NCBI GenBank assembly: GCA_025642075.2
Contig: JAODUO010001207.1
Coordinates: forward strand, 1-64,000
Direction: 5' to 3'
Length of the DNA stretch: 64,000 nt
From: Ridgeia piscesae
Taxonomy: Eukaryota > Annelida > Polychaeta > Sabellida > Siboglinidae
Shown one piece after another: positions 9,956 to 22,095 of this stretch. The translations under genes and the position numbers were made by a program. The notes beneath the pieces are model-generated. The model searched no databases and was not told the origin of the DNA. It saw only the letters and a program-made list of their open reading frames with translations. Numbering within the stretch: the stretch's first letter is position 1; the number at the start of each line of letters is the position of its first letter.

Positions 9956-12639
9956 TTGATTGATTGATAGAGTGAAATGTTATTCAGTGTTGTAAATTTT
10001 AATTTATTATAATATAATTTTAGTGAATGTTGTAAATGTGTATTGAGCAAGCATGTTAATTTAAATTGAAGTTCAATAATACCTTACGCATGAGTAATTT
10101 AAATTATTGACTACATCGTGATTATATTATATTTTGCTCACCCTCACCGTTACTGTACTAAGTAAATAAATATGGGAGCCTGCTGTGCTTTGCTCGGTTT
10201 ATGGAGCGAGAGATAGCAAGAAAAACAGAAACAAATGTGGGTGGAAAATGGCAATGCCCTTTAATTACACAAGTAAACAGAAGTCATATAGTATACAAGA
10301 CTATGAGCATTGCCGCTGGCCTAGATAAATATAGCAAATCCCCTTAAAAGCATAGATGTCATGTTTGTCAATGGGGATTGCGCGAGAAATTATCTAAGCA
10401 ACTAGCTATCTAAGCAAAATAAATGTGGGGGCCAGAAAGCACCTAACAACCCCCACACAAAGCACAGCAGACTACCAGAGAGGACAAAAGCAGACAGCAT
10501 ATCACACACACACACGAGGATCGCCAACAGTAAGAAAAAGACTGACTGTAACTAAAACCTCAGATGTACAGGGGTAGCAGACACTGCCACGGAACTGAAA
10601 TGGAATGAATTATTTATGTGTTTTGTTGCAAGGGAGAGAAAACAAAAACACCACGCACCCAACCTCCGGCCAAAAGCTGAAAGGCTAGGTACGCGGAAAA
10701 AACTGCACACATCCAAAACAAGAATGCATGTGTAAAATAAAATAAAACTACAAGAAGAAATGTATTGCAGCAAAAAACAGTGATAATATAAAACGAAACA
10801 AATTAGTTAGGACGCGGCAACAGGTGATTAGAAAGGCATACAAACAGCCGGCTCCAAGCGGAAAACCGAGGCCATCCTAGTGGTGGTCCGATATCAGGTA
10901 TTGTTCGATACTGATCGATACTGGAATAAAAGATAGATACGCGAGACACATACGACACAGACATTGAAGGCGAAAAACATAAAGCACAGATCCAGTAGAA
11001 GTACAAATGCACCAGAAGTAGTGCCGGTATGATACCAGAATTCTACGAAAACGATCAATATATTGGAGGTTCGATACAAAAATGCTTGGAATAAATCAAT
11101 ACCAGAATCTTAGTCAAAACGCAAAACAAATGTGGAAGGATCGGTCACGGCATATAACGCTAGCCAAAGAAATACACATGGTCCGTCAATAGTAAAATAT
11201 GCGTCAAAGTATTAGACAACAAGCAATGCATGCTAGGCCTAAAAGAAGGCAATGTTTTTGTTGACGACACCGTGAAGATGCTTAGTAAGGCAATCATAAT
11301 GACATCAGCTACAGCATGCGGCATGGTAGTCGTGCGTCCAGGGGTGCTAACTGTGTGTATAAAGAATAGCCGTGTACCACTTGACATGCATCCAAGTCGG
11401 AACCATGTCCACGTCCAGTAATGAGGGTGGACCACTGGGTAGTCGGCAACACGGAGGAAAAGACGGAGCACAGGGACACTGGTGTTGGACCCGGTCACGA
11501 TGTGAAAGGTCAGAAACAGCTAAGGTGAAAGTGGCCTCAAGTTAATGGGCTGACCTAGGTGACCTCCCAATCCAATAAACGGACAGAGGACCAAACCAGT
11601 GTGGATCCCCTGGGGCAGTAGAGTAAGTAGCCAGATCACGAGTCACTGCACACTATCCCCCGCAGGTGATCCAGGCGCGTCCTGGGTTAACCTCCAACAG
11701 CTGCAGGCAAGATCGAGCGGAACGACACGCATAGCAGGAACCCGCCAGTGGGAACGCGTAAATAGCACAGTCCACGAATGTCAACCACCAGCACGGATGA
11801 CTGATGAGGTAGAGTCAGTGGCTGGCCGGGCGGCCAGAATGATGCCATGGACAAACCTTGGTAACTAAAGCACCCGGCGTCGTGACACAATGAGGTGTCG
11901 TTGTCTTGGGAGTGCCTAGGCAGAAAAAACTGGTCCGAACCTGGCACAGGTCACTAAAAGTATCACATGTGAAAAAAAACATGTCGAGCGCGTATGGCAA
12001 AGAGAAGCTGCGCAGTCACAGGGGTGGCGCTGGCGGCTGTTCGTGCAGTTGCAGAAACGACCGGCGGAGATCTGCCAAGGCGCTGAAGCGGGTCGAGCCA
12101 ACACTCGTGATGTCAAAGATCAATGTAGGTGTCGCGTGAATCTCCCTGCCAGGACACCAGCAAACGGGTGCAGGCCGACCAGTCCAACCCAATGTCCCAC
12201 GAGGCACAACTGCAACAAGGAAATATACCAAAGCAGTTTCCGCACATAAGAGAAAACGCGACTGGCGCGAAGGGCAAACTCGCTGCAGCCAAGTGTCAGC
12301 AGGCGCAGGCGCAAAAAAGGTGCCGGAGCACACCACAGCAAATGCAATGAAACGAACAAAAACACAAACACACGCTCAGTGGGACTAGCCCATCAAGGGA
12401 AACAAAACATAGTGGATATGATACAAAAAGGCAAAAAGTGAAGCACTAAAACAGGTAGCCAAACCAGGAAACAGTCGGAGGCATGATTATGGCCCACCAT
12501 GACGTGTCTGAAACAAAGTAGAAAGTATAAATGCATGGAATTGTGGCGGCTGGCTGCAAAGCAAGCTCACAATAACTGTATTGTCTAGAACATAGGCGAA
12601 ACATGCCGTCCGGAACGTAGCTAATACGGATGTGGAAGA

Positions 12640-13430
12640 ACGCGTCATCACATAGGGCCGACCGTAAAGCAAGCCTAGTAAGAAATGCGTGGTCAACAAC
12701 AAGGGCCATGGAAGCAGTCAGGCTCGTAGCATACATGGGTGTGGAGTGCACCGTTATCGCCCAGGACCAATTGCAAGGCAAGCCTAAAAAATAAAGGTGT
12801 GGTCAACAAAAGCCAGTCCATGTAGACCAACTGTAACGCATACATGAGTGTGGAACACATCAATACTACCCTGGGCCAACCACGGGGCAAGCCCAAACGA
12901 AAATACATGGTCAACAACATCCTGGTCAAGCAGACAAGTTCAAAGCAAATATGGGTGTGGAACATATCAACATCACCCCGGGCCGACCACTGGTGCAAGC
13001 CCAACAATAAAAGAATAGTCTCCAACAGTTTGTTCATGCATACCGGCTCTAAAACATAAAAGGGTGTGGAATACAACATCATCACCCAGGGCCGACCACA
13101 AAGCACGCCCAACAATAAACGTGTGGTCGAAGACAGCCAGTTCATGCAAACAAGTATAAAGCATACATGGGTGTGGACCACATCAACGTCACCCTGGGCC
13201 AACCACATGTGCAAGCCCAACAAGAAATGTATGGTCTCCAATCATGCATATCATGTATACCGGCTCGAAAACAAAAAAGGGTGTGGAAAACCACATCATC
13301 ACCCAAGGCCGACCACAAAGCACGCCCAACAATTAAAAATGGTCAACAGCAGACAGGGCATGCAGACAGGCAAGAACGCATACAAAAATTGTGAAACGCA
13401 ACATCACCCAGGCAGTCACGTAGCCAGGCT
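12640..13430. repeat. About 107-bp tandem repeat, roughly 7 diverged units
   Basis: Each unit contains CATACATGGGTGTGGAACACATCAACATCACCC.GGGCCGACCAC followed by AAGC.CGCCCAACAATAAA and a GTGGTC.ACAACAGCCAGTTCATGCA segment. Units vary by substitutions and small indels. Confidence 0.75.
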
Positions 13431-14591
13431 GGTAGCATATATCGGTGTGAATCACGTCGCCAACACCCTGGGCAAGGACAACAAACTAGACATGGTCCGC
13501 AACCTGTGCAAAACGGAACAATGCGGCAACGGAAAAATATCCTCAGCCAGGAAGACAACCTACAGACCCAAACAAACGCATGAAGATGTAGCGCATGTAA
13601 GAATACAAAGCCTTGCACCAATTACGGTACAAACCTAGTAGTCAGGGATGTCGGCCTCACAGCACAGCCTGTTGGAAAAAACAGCATATCATACTCGAAC
13701 GATGCATCCCTGGTCACATACGTAACAGTAGGTGGTAAAACACATCACAGACAAAACAAATTGCACAACTGAAAGCAAAGAACACACATATAAGAAATAA
13801 ATAAAAGCGTTAGCCAACCTGGCAACCAGGTGCCGAAAGAATGTCATGGTGAATAACCACCATGACATGTGAATAGTAACGCCACGGCACAACGTTATCA
13901 GACCCGCCAGCGACCAGGCAGACAATGGGGAACTCCTGCAAGTAGTAATGTAGCATGTGCATGTGGTAGGCATCCCAATCAACACAAGGCATCATCTATG
14001 AAGAAACAGTAAGCAGGAGGACACAAGTCAAAGGAAACAACAAGGTATGACCCGGCAAATACAACTGTTGACCCGATGACCCCCTATCGATGGAGTGAGT
14101 GTTCCAACAAAGTTGGGAGAAGAGTATTCAATAGCAGCACGACGCAGAGATAAGTGAGACTAGGCCAAACCAAGATCATGCAAATACAATGGCATACAGG
14201 AGGCTGCATCACTGCTCTCCTGGATAACGTAATGTCTGATACAACACGGTCAGCAAAATCGACTGGGCATGAATACCCGCCAGTCGACAAGCCGACACTG
14301 TAGGCATCACTGAAACAAGAGAGGTAAATGTGTGCAGACTTGTAAGACAGGCAAGGTAAACACAAGGACGGATCAGGCAAGCCACAGCCAAACAAGACCT
14401 TGAGAGACGGCACCACTTACAGTGAACAAAAGACATGCAACAACAAAAACCAACAGCCGGGAACAGCGTCAGTCCGCACAACAGGTAGCCACACCAAAGG
14501 AGTAGACACACACCATCACACCACTCCCACCAAACGCGGCCCAGTGACAAAACGTGCCAACAACATTTAAGAGAAAGCCACTCAAACCGCC

Positions 14592-14900
14592 AGGTAACAC
14601 GAGGGTGCGGAAACTCCACATCACACCCTTGTCGACCACAGCGTGGGCCTAACGCTAACAATGTAGGCCCAACACTATACATGTGGTCGACGCCATGGCG
14701 AGGGCAAACACTAGCCAGGTAGATTTTTTTTCACGAGGGTGCGGAAACACCACATCACACCCCGGTCGACCACAGCGTGGGCCTAACGCTAACAATGTAG
14801 GCCCACACTATAAAATTGTGGTCGACACCATGGCTAGGTCTCACACCAGGGCGTGGAAACAACATCACAACCCTGGGCAACAACAGTGGCTAATACAACA
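14592..14900. repeat. Related 110-135-bp tandem repeat, about 3 units
   Basis: Units start ACGAGGGTGCGGAAAC.CCACATCACACCC.GTCGACCAC and include GGCCTAACGCTAACAATGTA. The core GGGTG.GGAA...CATCAC.CC..G.CGACCAC is shared with the array at 12.64-13.43 kb, so both derive from one ancestral unit. Confidence 0.7.
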
Positions 14901-16031
14901 AAATACCGGCCGAACACTATCCACAGAATCAAACATGTACAAACCAAACAAACAGCCACACAACAGACGGGGGGGGGGGGGGACACAAAATCACCACCCC
15001 GGAAGGCGTACAGTGCAGATCCCACAGCAAGCAAGGTGGCAGCAAACCGGCCACCAACCACAGAACCTGCATGCGTAAGGGAATAAATAATATCATCAAA
15101 GCATGGCAAAAACAAGGCCCGCCGCGCCACCAGAGTCGCTATTTACCTGTCCACCAACAACACGCAAGCACAATGAGCCGTCACGAGCAGCTGTGCACGT
15201 AGACTGAAGCCCCAGGAAGGCAAACACACATGTATACACAACGAACAAACCAGTGATGCGTTGGATGCAATGACCTAACAAACAAAAAAAACACCAAAAG
15301 GTCAGATGCTACAACGCCGAACTGTGCGCCAGGAAAGCTGTCATCCCTCCATCAGGCAAGAAAACAAAGACAACATGCCTGCCATACAAGAAGGGGTCAA
15401 AGCCGTAAACAAAACAGAAAACACAATAACAAATACGTGGCACACACCAAGAGCACAACACTCATAAATGGGCTTAAGTCATAAACACACAGGAAGCAAA
15501 CAGACAGCCGAAACCTGCAAAAACATGTGTCAGAAGCCAGATGGTGGGAACTGAAAAGCAAAGACACAACAACAGAAAACCAAACAGAAAACATAGTGGC
15601 AACAGGAAAAAGCGACAAAACAAAGCCAAACACCAGCTGAGCCCCTCTCGTACAAGCAATTAAGCAAATGGAAGGGACCACAAAATTGGCAGAATGCGAT
15701 ATCGCCCGTAGCCGTGTTTTTTTTGATTGAATTATTTAATATAAAAAATAAAACAATGTACACATATGCATAATATATAAATACAAGGTACATTTAAATA
15801 TTCGGATAACACAAAAAGTGCACGCACTTATTTCCATTGTGGGTGGGAAAGTGGCGTGCGCCCTTAATGAAACAATGCAACAACTATATTAAATTACAAG
15901 CCTGGGCGCTAAAGACTGTGATGAAGGGGCACCAAAACACGCCCAAAATAAAGCAAACAACGCCAAGACACAAACAACCGGCGGAATAACCCGACCGGCA
16001 ACGCCCAGGACTTAATGAAAACGATCGCGGT

Positions 16032-16050
16032 GAGATGCCAGCGATTACGC
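16032..16050 (-). other. Empty target site matching the hAT-like insertion at 36.68 kb
   Basis: On the minus strand this reads GCGTAATCGCTGGCATCTC. In copy B the same sequence is split by a 4.74-kb insertion and the CTGGCGTC octamer is present on both sides. Copy A thus shows the pre-insertion state. Confidence 0.9.
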
Positions 16051-16105
16051 AACGCCCCCAACGTTAATTACGGTACGTAAGATAACGGCGGGAGCAGCAA
16101 GTAAC

Positions 16106-17329
16106 ACACAGCGCGGTACTGTGGGACGACCGCAACTGCGATGACACGCGTGGAAACGAAACCATAAACAACAACACGCTGTTACCCGACACAAACTAGA
16201 AGCAAATAAGCAACAATTACTCACCAAAGTGCAGGCAAATGCCGATCGCACGAAGAAGCAGCGCCCCGTGCGCACGGCGCACTAACAACGTGTCGCCCGG
16301 CGAGAAGCGAGGACGGAGAACGCACGCAAATCGCGAAACGCCGCTGTCAACCAGACACAAACAAGTCAGTTCTAAAAGGACGTAATGTAAGAAAAAGTCT
16401 ACCACAACCAACCAAACGCTGACAAACAAAATTTGGGGTTAAAAACGCGCTGCTCCATGAAACGCACTTCGTCAGTTGACAGAGGAATTAAAACTGAAGT
16501 CTCATGATAAGCGATGCCGGGTGGCGACTGTGTCAATTCCCCGCCCCAGCTTCACTGTGGCCTCATCTAAGGTGACATTGTCCAGATGTGACTGGACAAT
16601 GTTTACAAGTTGGTTGGTGCTGTGAGCAAAACGTATTTAATCCCTGCTGGATTAAATCCATATTTTTCATGATGCTTAAAAGATGCATTACAAAGGTAAG
16701 CTTGATAATTATCAAATGACTATAATGCAAGTGTATAATACATTGACATTTGGATGCTAAGTGGAATAACGTACAATGTAATTTAGGGTTCACTTTTGGC
16801 ATCATTCTTCACAATTTCTCACAATGAAGTGCCTTTGAATGTCCAGAAATGTATACTGTTATCTTCCTTATCATGACTTTCTAACAGCCAAGGAATCAGT
16901 ACAGACATCTGCACTGAGTTATAGTTGCCCTCTCTAAGGGCTGCTTAATTGGGGGACCTCAGTAATTGGGTGATTCCACTAATTACTGCCACTTTTATGA
17001 CTAGAGGCCAGTTAATACCTCTGACCCATTATGCTGGCAAGTAATGATAACCAGAGTTTCAGACATAAGAAATCAAATTTTTCTATTACACAGGTGCAGT
17101 GGGACACATCTTTGAGGAGTGATATCTATGAAACTACATGGATACGGACATCATGGAATACCACTTGACAGAAATCAACCACAATTATTTTATTTCTGCC
17201 ATGTAATTCATGAATTTTTAACATGTTAATAAAGCATTTCATTATATTATAAACACATTGTTTGATTATTTTAGTGTAGAAGATCAAGACCCACTATGCA
17301 TAATATTCACTGTGGTACAACTTAGTATA
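16106..17329. other. No gene recognised
   Basis: GC-richer up to about 16.56 kb (CGCACGAAGAAGCAGCGCCCC...), then ordinary AT-rich sequence. The boundary at 16.1 kb is where similarity to copy B ends. Nothing coding was recognised. Confidence 0.45.
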
Positions 17330-18225
17330 ATGTGATATTCAACATAGTAAATTATGATGAAATGTGGTATTCACTAGCTGTAGTAAACCATGGTAATGCA
17401 AACCATAGTAAAATGTGGTATTCACTGTAGTACACCATAGTAAAGCATAGTATTTACTACATAGTAAACCATAGTAAATTGTGATATTCACCATAGTAAA
17501 CCGTAGTAAAATACAGTATGCACTGTAGTAAACCATAGTAAAGCATAGTATTTACTATAGTAAACCATAGTAATTTGTGATATTCACCATAGTAAACCAT
17601 AGTAAAATATGGTATTCACTGTAGTAAACCATAGTAAAATATAGTATTTACTATAGTAAACCATAGTAAATTGTGTTATAAACCATAGTAAAATATGTAG
17701 TAAACCATAGTAAAATGTAGTATTTACTATAGTAATAAAAATAGTAAACCATAGTAAAATATGGTATTCACTGTAGTAAACCATAGTAAAATGTAGTATT
17801 TACTATAGTAAACCATAGTAAATTGTGCTATAAACCATAGTAAACCATAGTAATATGTGGTATTCACTGTAGTAAATCATAGTAAAACGTAGTATTTATT
17901 ATAGTAAACCATAGTAAATTGTGATATTTACCATAGTAAACCATAGTAAAATGTGGTATTCACTGTAGTAAACCATAGTAACACGTAGTATTTACTATAG
18001 TAAACCATAGTAAATTGTGATATTCACTATAGTAAACTGTGGTATTCACTGTAGTAAACCATAGTAAAATGTAGTATTTACTGTAGTAAACTATAGTACA
18101 TGTATATACTATGGTAAACCATAGTATTTACTATGGTAAAGCGTAGTAAATATTCCGCAAAAACACTGCGTTTTACTGTAGTAAACCATAGTAAATTTAC
18201 TGTAGTAAACCATAGTAATTTTTTA
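17330..18225 (-). repeat. TTTACTATGG-type array, right arm of a large inverted repeat
   Basis: Inverse of the block at 8632-9270. It ends GTAATTTTTTAGCAG, the mirror of CTGCTAAAAATTTAC, and has the shared marker GCGTAGTAAATATTCCGCAAAAACACTGCGTT at about 18143-18175. The repeats have the same 31-33-bp sub-units. Short TIVYGLL-type frames here are artefacts. Confidence 0.85.
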
Positions 18226-18239
18226 GCAGGTATGCTAGT

Positions 18240-18617
18240 ATGACTAAATTGACAGCGCTCAAGCGGATGTGTCAGAAACTGGTCGGACGAATTGACAACA
18301 AAGATGTTATGACTTAGTTTATGAGACTGTCCTGGACGACGACAATTTCATCATTTTAGCGAATACCAAGTTAAACATATCGACGATTGAACTTATTATT
18401 TGACCATATTTCACGCATATATAGACACCGATAATGACTGTCATAGACGAACATCCCGTATACGGGCACATCGTACCTTGAGGAGAACAGGCGGCGGGCT
18501 CCAGCAACGACAGTGTCACCGCCATTGACAGTGACAGTGTCAAGCGAGCACCGAAGCGGGTCATTCTGTTCCACTTAACCTCCGACTCTATCAAATCGAC
18601 AGATACTACTCAACCAT
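18240..18617 (-). repeat. Leader-exon module, copy 2 of 3
   Basis: Homologous to 3945-4450 and 42610-43110, but the upstream part is cut off: similarity ends at CTACTCAACCAT (about 18617), exactly where the DDE-like pseudogene begins. The putative promoter seen in copies 1 and 3 is therefore missing. Confidence 0.75.
18477..18564 (-). CDS. Signal-peptide first exon of Ig-domain gene, copy 2
   Basis: Reads MTRF, hydrophobic ARLTLSLSMAVTLSLL, then EPAACSPQ and CAAG|GTACGA. The exon is 88 nt ending in phase 1, compatible with the Ig exon at 7466. A longer start at 18594 exists, but the conserved Met is preferred. The hydrophobic core is shorter than in copy 1 by three residues, an in-frame change. 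The intron to the Ig exon would be about 11 kb and hold the inverted arrays and the 6-kb element. With its upstream region replaced by transposon sequence at 18617, expression is doubtful. Confidence 0.6.
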
Positions 18618-18619
18618 GG

Positions 18620-19589
18620 TCGACATGCTGCGTGCAGTTTTACTCGCAAGGCGCACTACAGCTTCGATTTCGCCCAGCAGGTCCACTACACGTCGGACCC
18701 ACTGCAGCCTGGACCGATTTATTTCAAGTGTCCCTGGAAGTGTGGTCTGTTCGGTGTTGCATGTGAAGCGTTTCCGAAGCAAGTTAACTTCCTGCTGGAT
18801 GAGACCGGGAAAGGGGCCAACACCGTTGTGTCGATGTTGCACTACTTCTTCGATCACTACGGTGTTGGCGAGTGTGGTGTCCACTTGCACGCGGATAACT
18901 GCAGTGGCCAGAACAAGAATTCCTGCATGATGCAGTACTTGATGTGGCGAGTGCTGACAGGACGTCACAAGAACATCACCCTGTCGTTCCTGCTCACTGG
19001 CCACACCAAGTTCAGCTGTGATTGATGTTTCGGGCTAGTGAAACGGCTGTACCGGAAGACGAAAGTGGACTGCCTCCAGGATATTGTGACGGTCGTGGAA
19101 CAGTCGTCCGATGTGAACGTCGCCCAGTTGTGTGGAACGGAAAGAGGAGACGTTATCGTCCTGACGTTTGATTGGACGACATTTCTGGGAGCATTCTTCC
19201 GCAAAGTGGCAAACATCAAGAAGTTTCACCACTTTGCGGAAGGATCGACTACTGTGCGCCTCCAGGAATTTATAGACGGTCGGTTTCTGCAGCAGTCCCT
19301 AGCCCGAAGGAATACGTCGGACGATGTGACGATGCCACCTGTCGTCCACCCGAAAGGACTGGATGCCAAGCGACAGCGGTATATGTATGACGAGATCCGC
19401 CCATTCACTGCAGATCGCTGCCAGGACATCTCCACACCTCGCCCTGCTGTTGCCAAGCCGAAGCAGAAGCCGCGTGAAGCCGATATGTCGGACAGCGATG
19501 ATGACGTTCCACCACCACCCCCGAAGTCAGCCCGGGGACGTGGTCGCGGTCGAGGACGAGGACGAGGACGTCGAGGCAAAGAAGAATAA
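18620..19589 (+). pseudogene. DDE-like transposon protein (HADNCSGQNKN family), 5'-truncated, one stop
   Basis: A single frame runs from the junction at about 18620 to a TAA at 19587. Order: HYSFDFAQQVHY, QPGPIYFKCPWKCGLFGVACEA, NFLLDE, VVSMLHYFFDHYG, the hallmark LHADNCSGQNKN, YLMWR, LLTGHTKF, then CFGLVKR, VAQLCGTERGDV, FDWTTFL, an acidic stretch (DSDDDVPPPPP) and a C-terminal RG-repeat tail. I recognise this as an uncharacterised metazoan family, I believe the one Pfam calls DUF7869, thought to have a DDE-type nuclease fold. A TGA (19022-19024) replaces the Trp usual in the F.PDWCFGL motif, and the N-terminal zinc-binding region is missing. The frame is otherwise open, so decay is recent. 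Transposon nature is family inference. Confidence 0.7.
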
Positions 19590-21143
19590 ACAAACGGCTT
19601 TCAGAGCCAGACGCAACAGTTCTCTTCAGAACTAACCACATATTCGTGGAAGAGTTTGCTACCTCTTGCGTGTTGATTATTAATGTACATTTCTGCTAAC
19701 AAACACCTATGACTTTTGATCTGTACCCTCTTTAAACTACTATAACTGTGTCCTTTTGGATAATTTAGTATTCCAAAGCTAAGATATAGATAGATCTACA
19801 TTAATTTCGTGGTAATAACATTGGACATGTTATTATACAGCAGTACAAAATTATTTACAATTTTCTCCTGCAATCAAGTTTGACGTGTGTTCTGTTTAAT
19901 TTCGAGTAACTTTAAAGGACAAAAAAGGCAACGGTTTCGTGGCGTACACCTAATAGAGTTAATATAAAGTAACAATTTCCACATATACTCAATTTTTTTA
20001 CGCCAGCCGTTTACCTGAAAAATATTTTTGAACACCCAGCCATCGAAATACTATGAGCTACGCCATTGTCGACGAAGAATGACGTCAGTACGCTGAGGCT
20101 TCTCCAAAGATTAGTTATTCATAAATCCGTCTGGAGGCGCTGTGCGCAGAGAAAAAAAAGATGGCGTGTTTGTTATGGATTATCTAAATCGGATCATTTA
20201 ACGGATGCAGAAGTATCTGGATATAGATTCCAGCCGCAAAGACAAAGGCACGTATTGGAAGATACACTAGAGGCGAGTGACCACGAAAAGAAAGACACAC
20301 GGGAAGCTGAACGTACAAAAACAAAACTAGCAGAAACGGTGTCAACTGGTGGCGGTGCCGAACCAATTTGTTGATGCGGTGACAAGTTTGTCTGCAGTCA
20401 TGAAATGGCTGCAACTCGGCAACGCACGGAGCGTATTGATGAAGGTCAATATTAAGTTGTCTATTATTGTTATTGCTTAAATATTATTATCCTGAGGTCC
20501 GGACTGCGTAATGATCGTATTATTATGACAAGCGAAATATGATCGCTTAGCTTGGGCCAGCCGGGTCACCTCAGTGACCTCAGGCTTGTCGCATTCAACT
20601 ATTAGACTAAAGTCTAAGTATGTGTCACTTATTATGTTTTATGGTAATAACATTTGTTAAGACTTGGTGGGGTTTATCATTTAACATAAATTGTATTGAA
20701 TAGCTCCAATGAAATTAAATGAATCAGGTCCCACAATTGTGCAGGTGTGTCTATTGTGGAAAAATATCCATACAAATGAATAGTCAATACCTTGCATCCC
20801 CCAGGTGTGGACACCCATCACATTTGTAATAATAGCAGCTATATTGATTAATATATCATGATCTAAATGCACCGCCTACACAGCAATGGCAGGCAGTTAC
20901 GATTATTTTATTTGAACATAAACTGCAGGGTTATCTTCTCATCATTTTGCATGTGTCTTATGGATTCATATATAAACATAGATAATGAGTTTGTTTCAAA
21001 GAACCCCAGAGATATTAGTGATGAGATGAATACAGGAAATGTGTCAGAATTCATGCTTTGTGAAATTATGTTCATTCAGAATAATAATCCATGTTTGTAA
21101 TGATTCATATAAAACATTTCTTAATGTTCGATTTTTATTACAG
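19590..21143. other. No recognised gene
   Basis: 3' flank of the DDE-like pseudogene, then AT-rich sequence. A 102-codon plus-strand frame at 20066-20374 (charged, HVLEDTLEASDHEKKDTREAE-like) has no family I know and is not called. Confidence 0.4.
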
Positions 21144-22095
21144 GTGCACTGCTGTGTATTACGAAAAGTCAGATTTGAAATTCTCTGCTTCGAGAAACTG
21201 GTGCTTCGGAATGTATTGGTTGCACTGAACCATATACAGATAGATAACTGGCAACTAGATCCATCAACACACAAGTAAGTACACTGTGCATACATTTTAT
21301 ATAATTGTGTTTCAATAAACGTTAATGCATCAAATAAGAAGCAACAATACAACATCAAACAAAGTAGCACTATAAATAAAAAAATAATAGTTATCATTAC
21401 TTATAGATACAACACATGGAACCATTATAATTTTTATGTAGTGAAAATGGCAGGTATATTTGTGAACATAGTGCATAGTTCCTACTACTGCCCAACGTAT
21501 AGAATGGATCATAGAGTAAATTATAGTGCCTAGTCTTTTCACAATAATAATCTAATTGACATTTTCTCTGGTTATCCATTATGAGATGACAACCCAAATA
21601 TGTGAATGCAGGGACTGGAATTGTCATTAGAGGTTTTAGACAAGATGTTTATGTTTGACAGCTTTCAGAATGGTTCAATCAAATTAATAAACATTTCTTG
21701 AGCTTACTAGCAATACCCTAATTCATTTTATTCCAAATTATAGAAATAGACCCTCAATGGTTTCTAATGCCACACAGCGATTTAAAAGTGCATATTTTAT
21801 TGTCAACATTAGATGCAATATGCTATAATACTGCCACAATTTTTTTTCTTAAAAAGCACCACATGTCTTTAATGATATATTGATTAATTTACATCTTATT
21901 TACAATGTCATATGTATATTTATCTGAACACGTTTATTTCAGGTTGCTCATGTTTACTGGTGGGTTCACAGCAAGTTGGGCCGGAGTGTTCATCGAGTAC
22001 TGCCAGCATGCATCAGCCACCTAATCAGGACAAAGTTCCCTGTCTTCGCTTGGAGAGCAGCACGAGGGATATCACTTTGCTCCCGAAGACTTGAC
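21144..22095 (+). pseudogene. P2X7-intracellular-domain-like protein fragment, two exons, broken
   Basis: Exon 1 (21144-21274; TTTTTATTACAG acceptor, AA|GTAAGT donor) encodes VRFEILCFEKLVLRNVLVAL, like the H..F...CL...VL..AL segment of the Cys-rich P2X7 C-terminal domain family. Exon 2 (21943-22095; TTTATTTCAG acceptor) encodes HVYWWVHSKLGRSVHRVLP, ACISHLIRTKFP and, in another frame, LGEQHEGYHFAPED, matching the LG..R..IPACV...IR..FP...G.Y.G signature. The three pieces need two frame changes, so it is a relic. In invertebrates this domain is common in multi-copy zinc-binding proteins, often mobile-element-linked; it does not imply an ion channel. The family call is from motif memory. Confidence 0.5.

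Larger units (their letters stand above)
10137..16105 (-). mobile_element. 6-kb non-coding repeat element, copy A (full)
   Basis: Defined by comparison with 36575-36677 plus 41419-42595 (copy B, inverse orientation). Both begin CTCACCCTCACCG.TACTGTACTAAGTAAATAAA and both end near AACGTTAATTACGGTAC...GGCGGGAGCAG.AAGTAA. Between them, copy A has about 4.5 kb missing from copy B. The plus strand is strikingly rich in A and C and poor in T throughout, unlike its flanks. No conserved protein motif was found in any frame. It contains diverged tandem repeats (12.64-13.43 and 14.59-14.9 kb). Orientation is arbitrary. It is called mobile because two copies sit at unrelated positions; termini carry no obvious inverted repeats and the class is unknown. 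Confidence 0.6.

Noticed and set aside
9553..9967. Several 100-130-codon frames reading His-Thr or Cys-Val repeats
   Set aside because: They are the six-frame translation of a CA array with CGCACG interruptions; no start context or splice structure.
11599..15130. Many 60-180-codon frames on both strands of the 6-kb element
   Set aside because: None shows a domain. Frames on the T/G-rich strand look hydrophobic and Cys-rich only because of base composition, and they are not conserved as protein between copies A and B.
20066..20374. 102-codon charged plus-strand frame as a gene
   Set aside because: No known domain, no splice or promoter signal, composition like the flanks.
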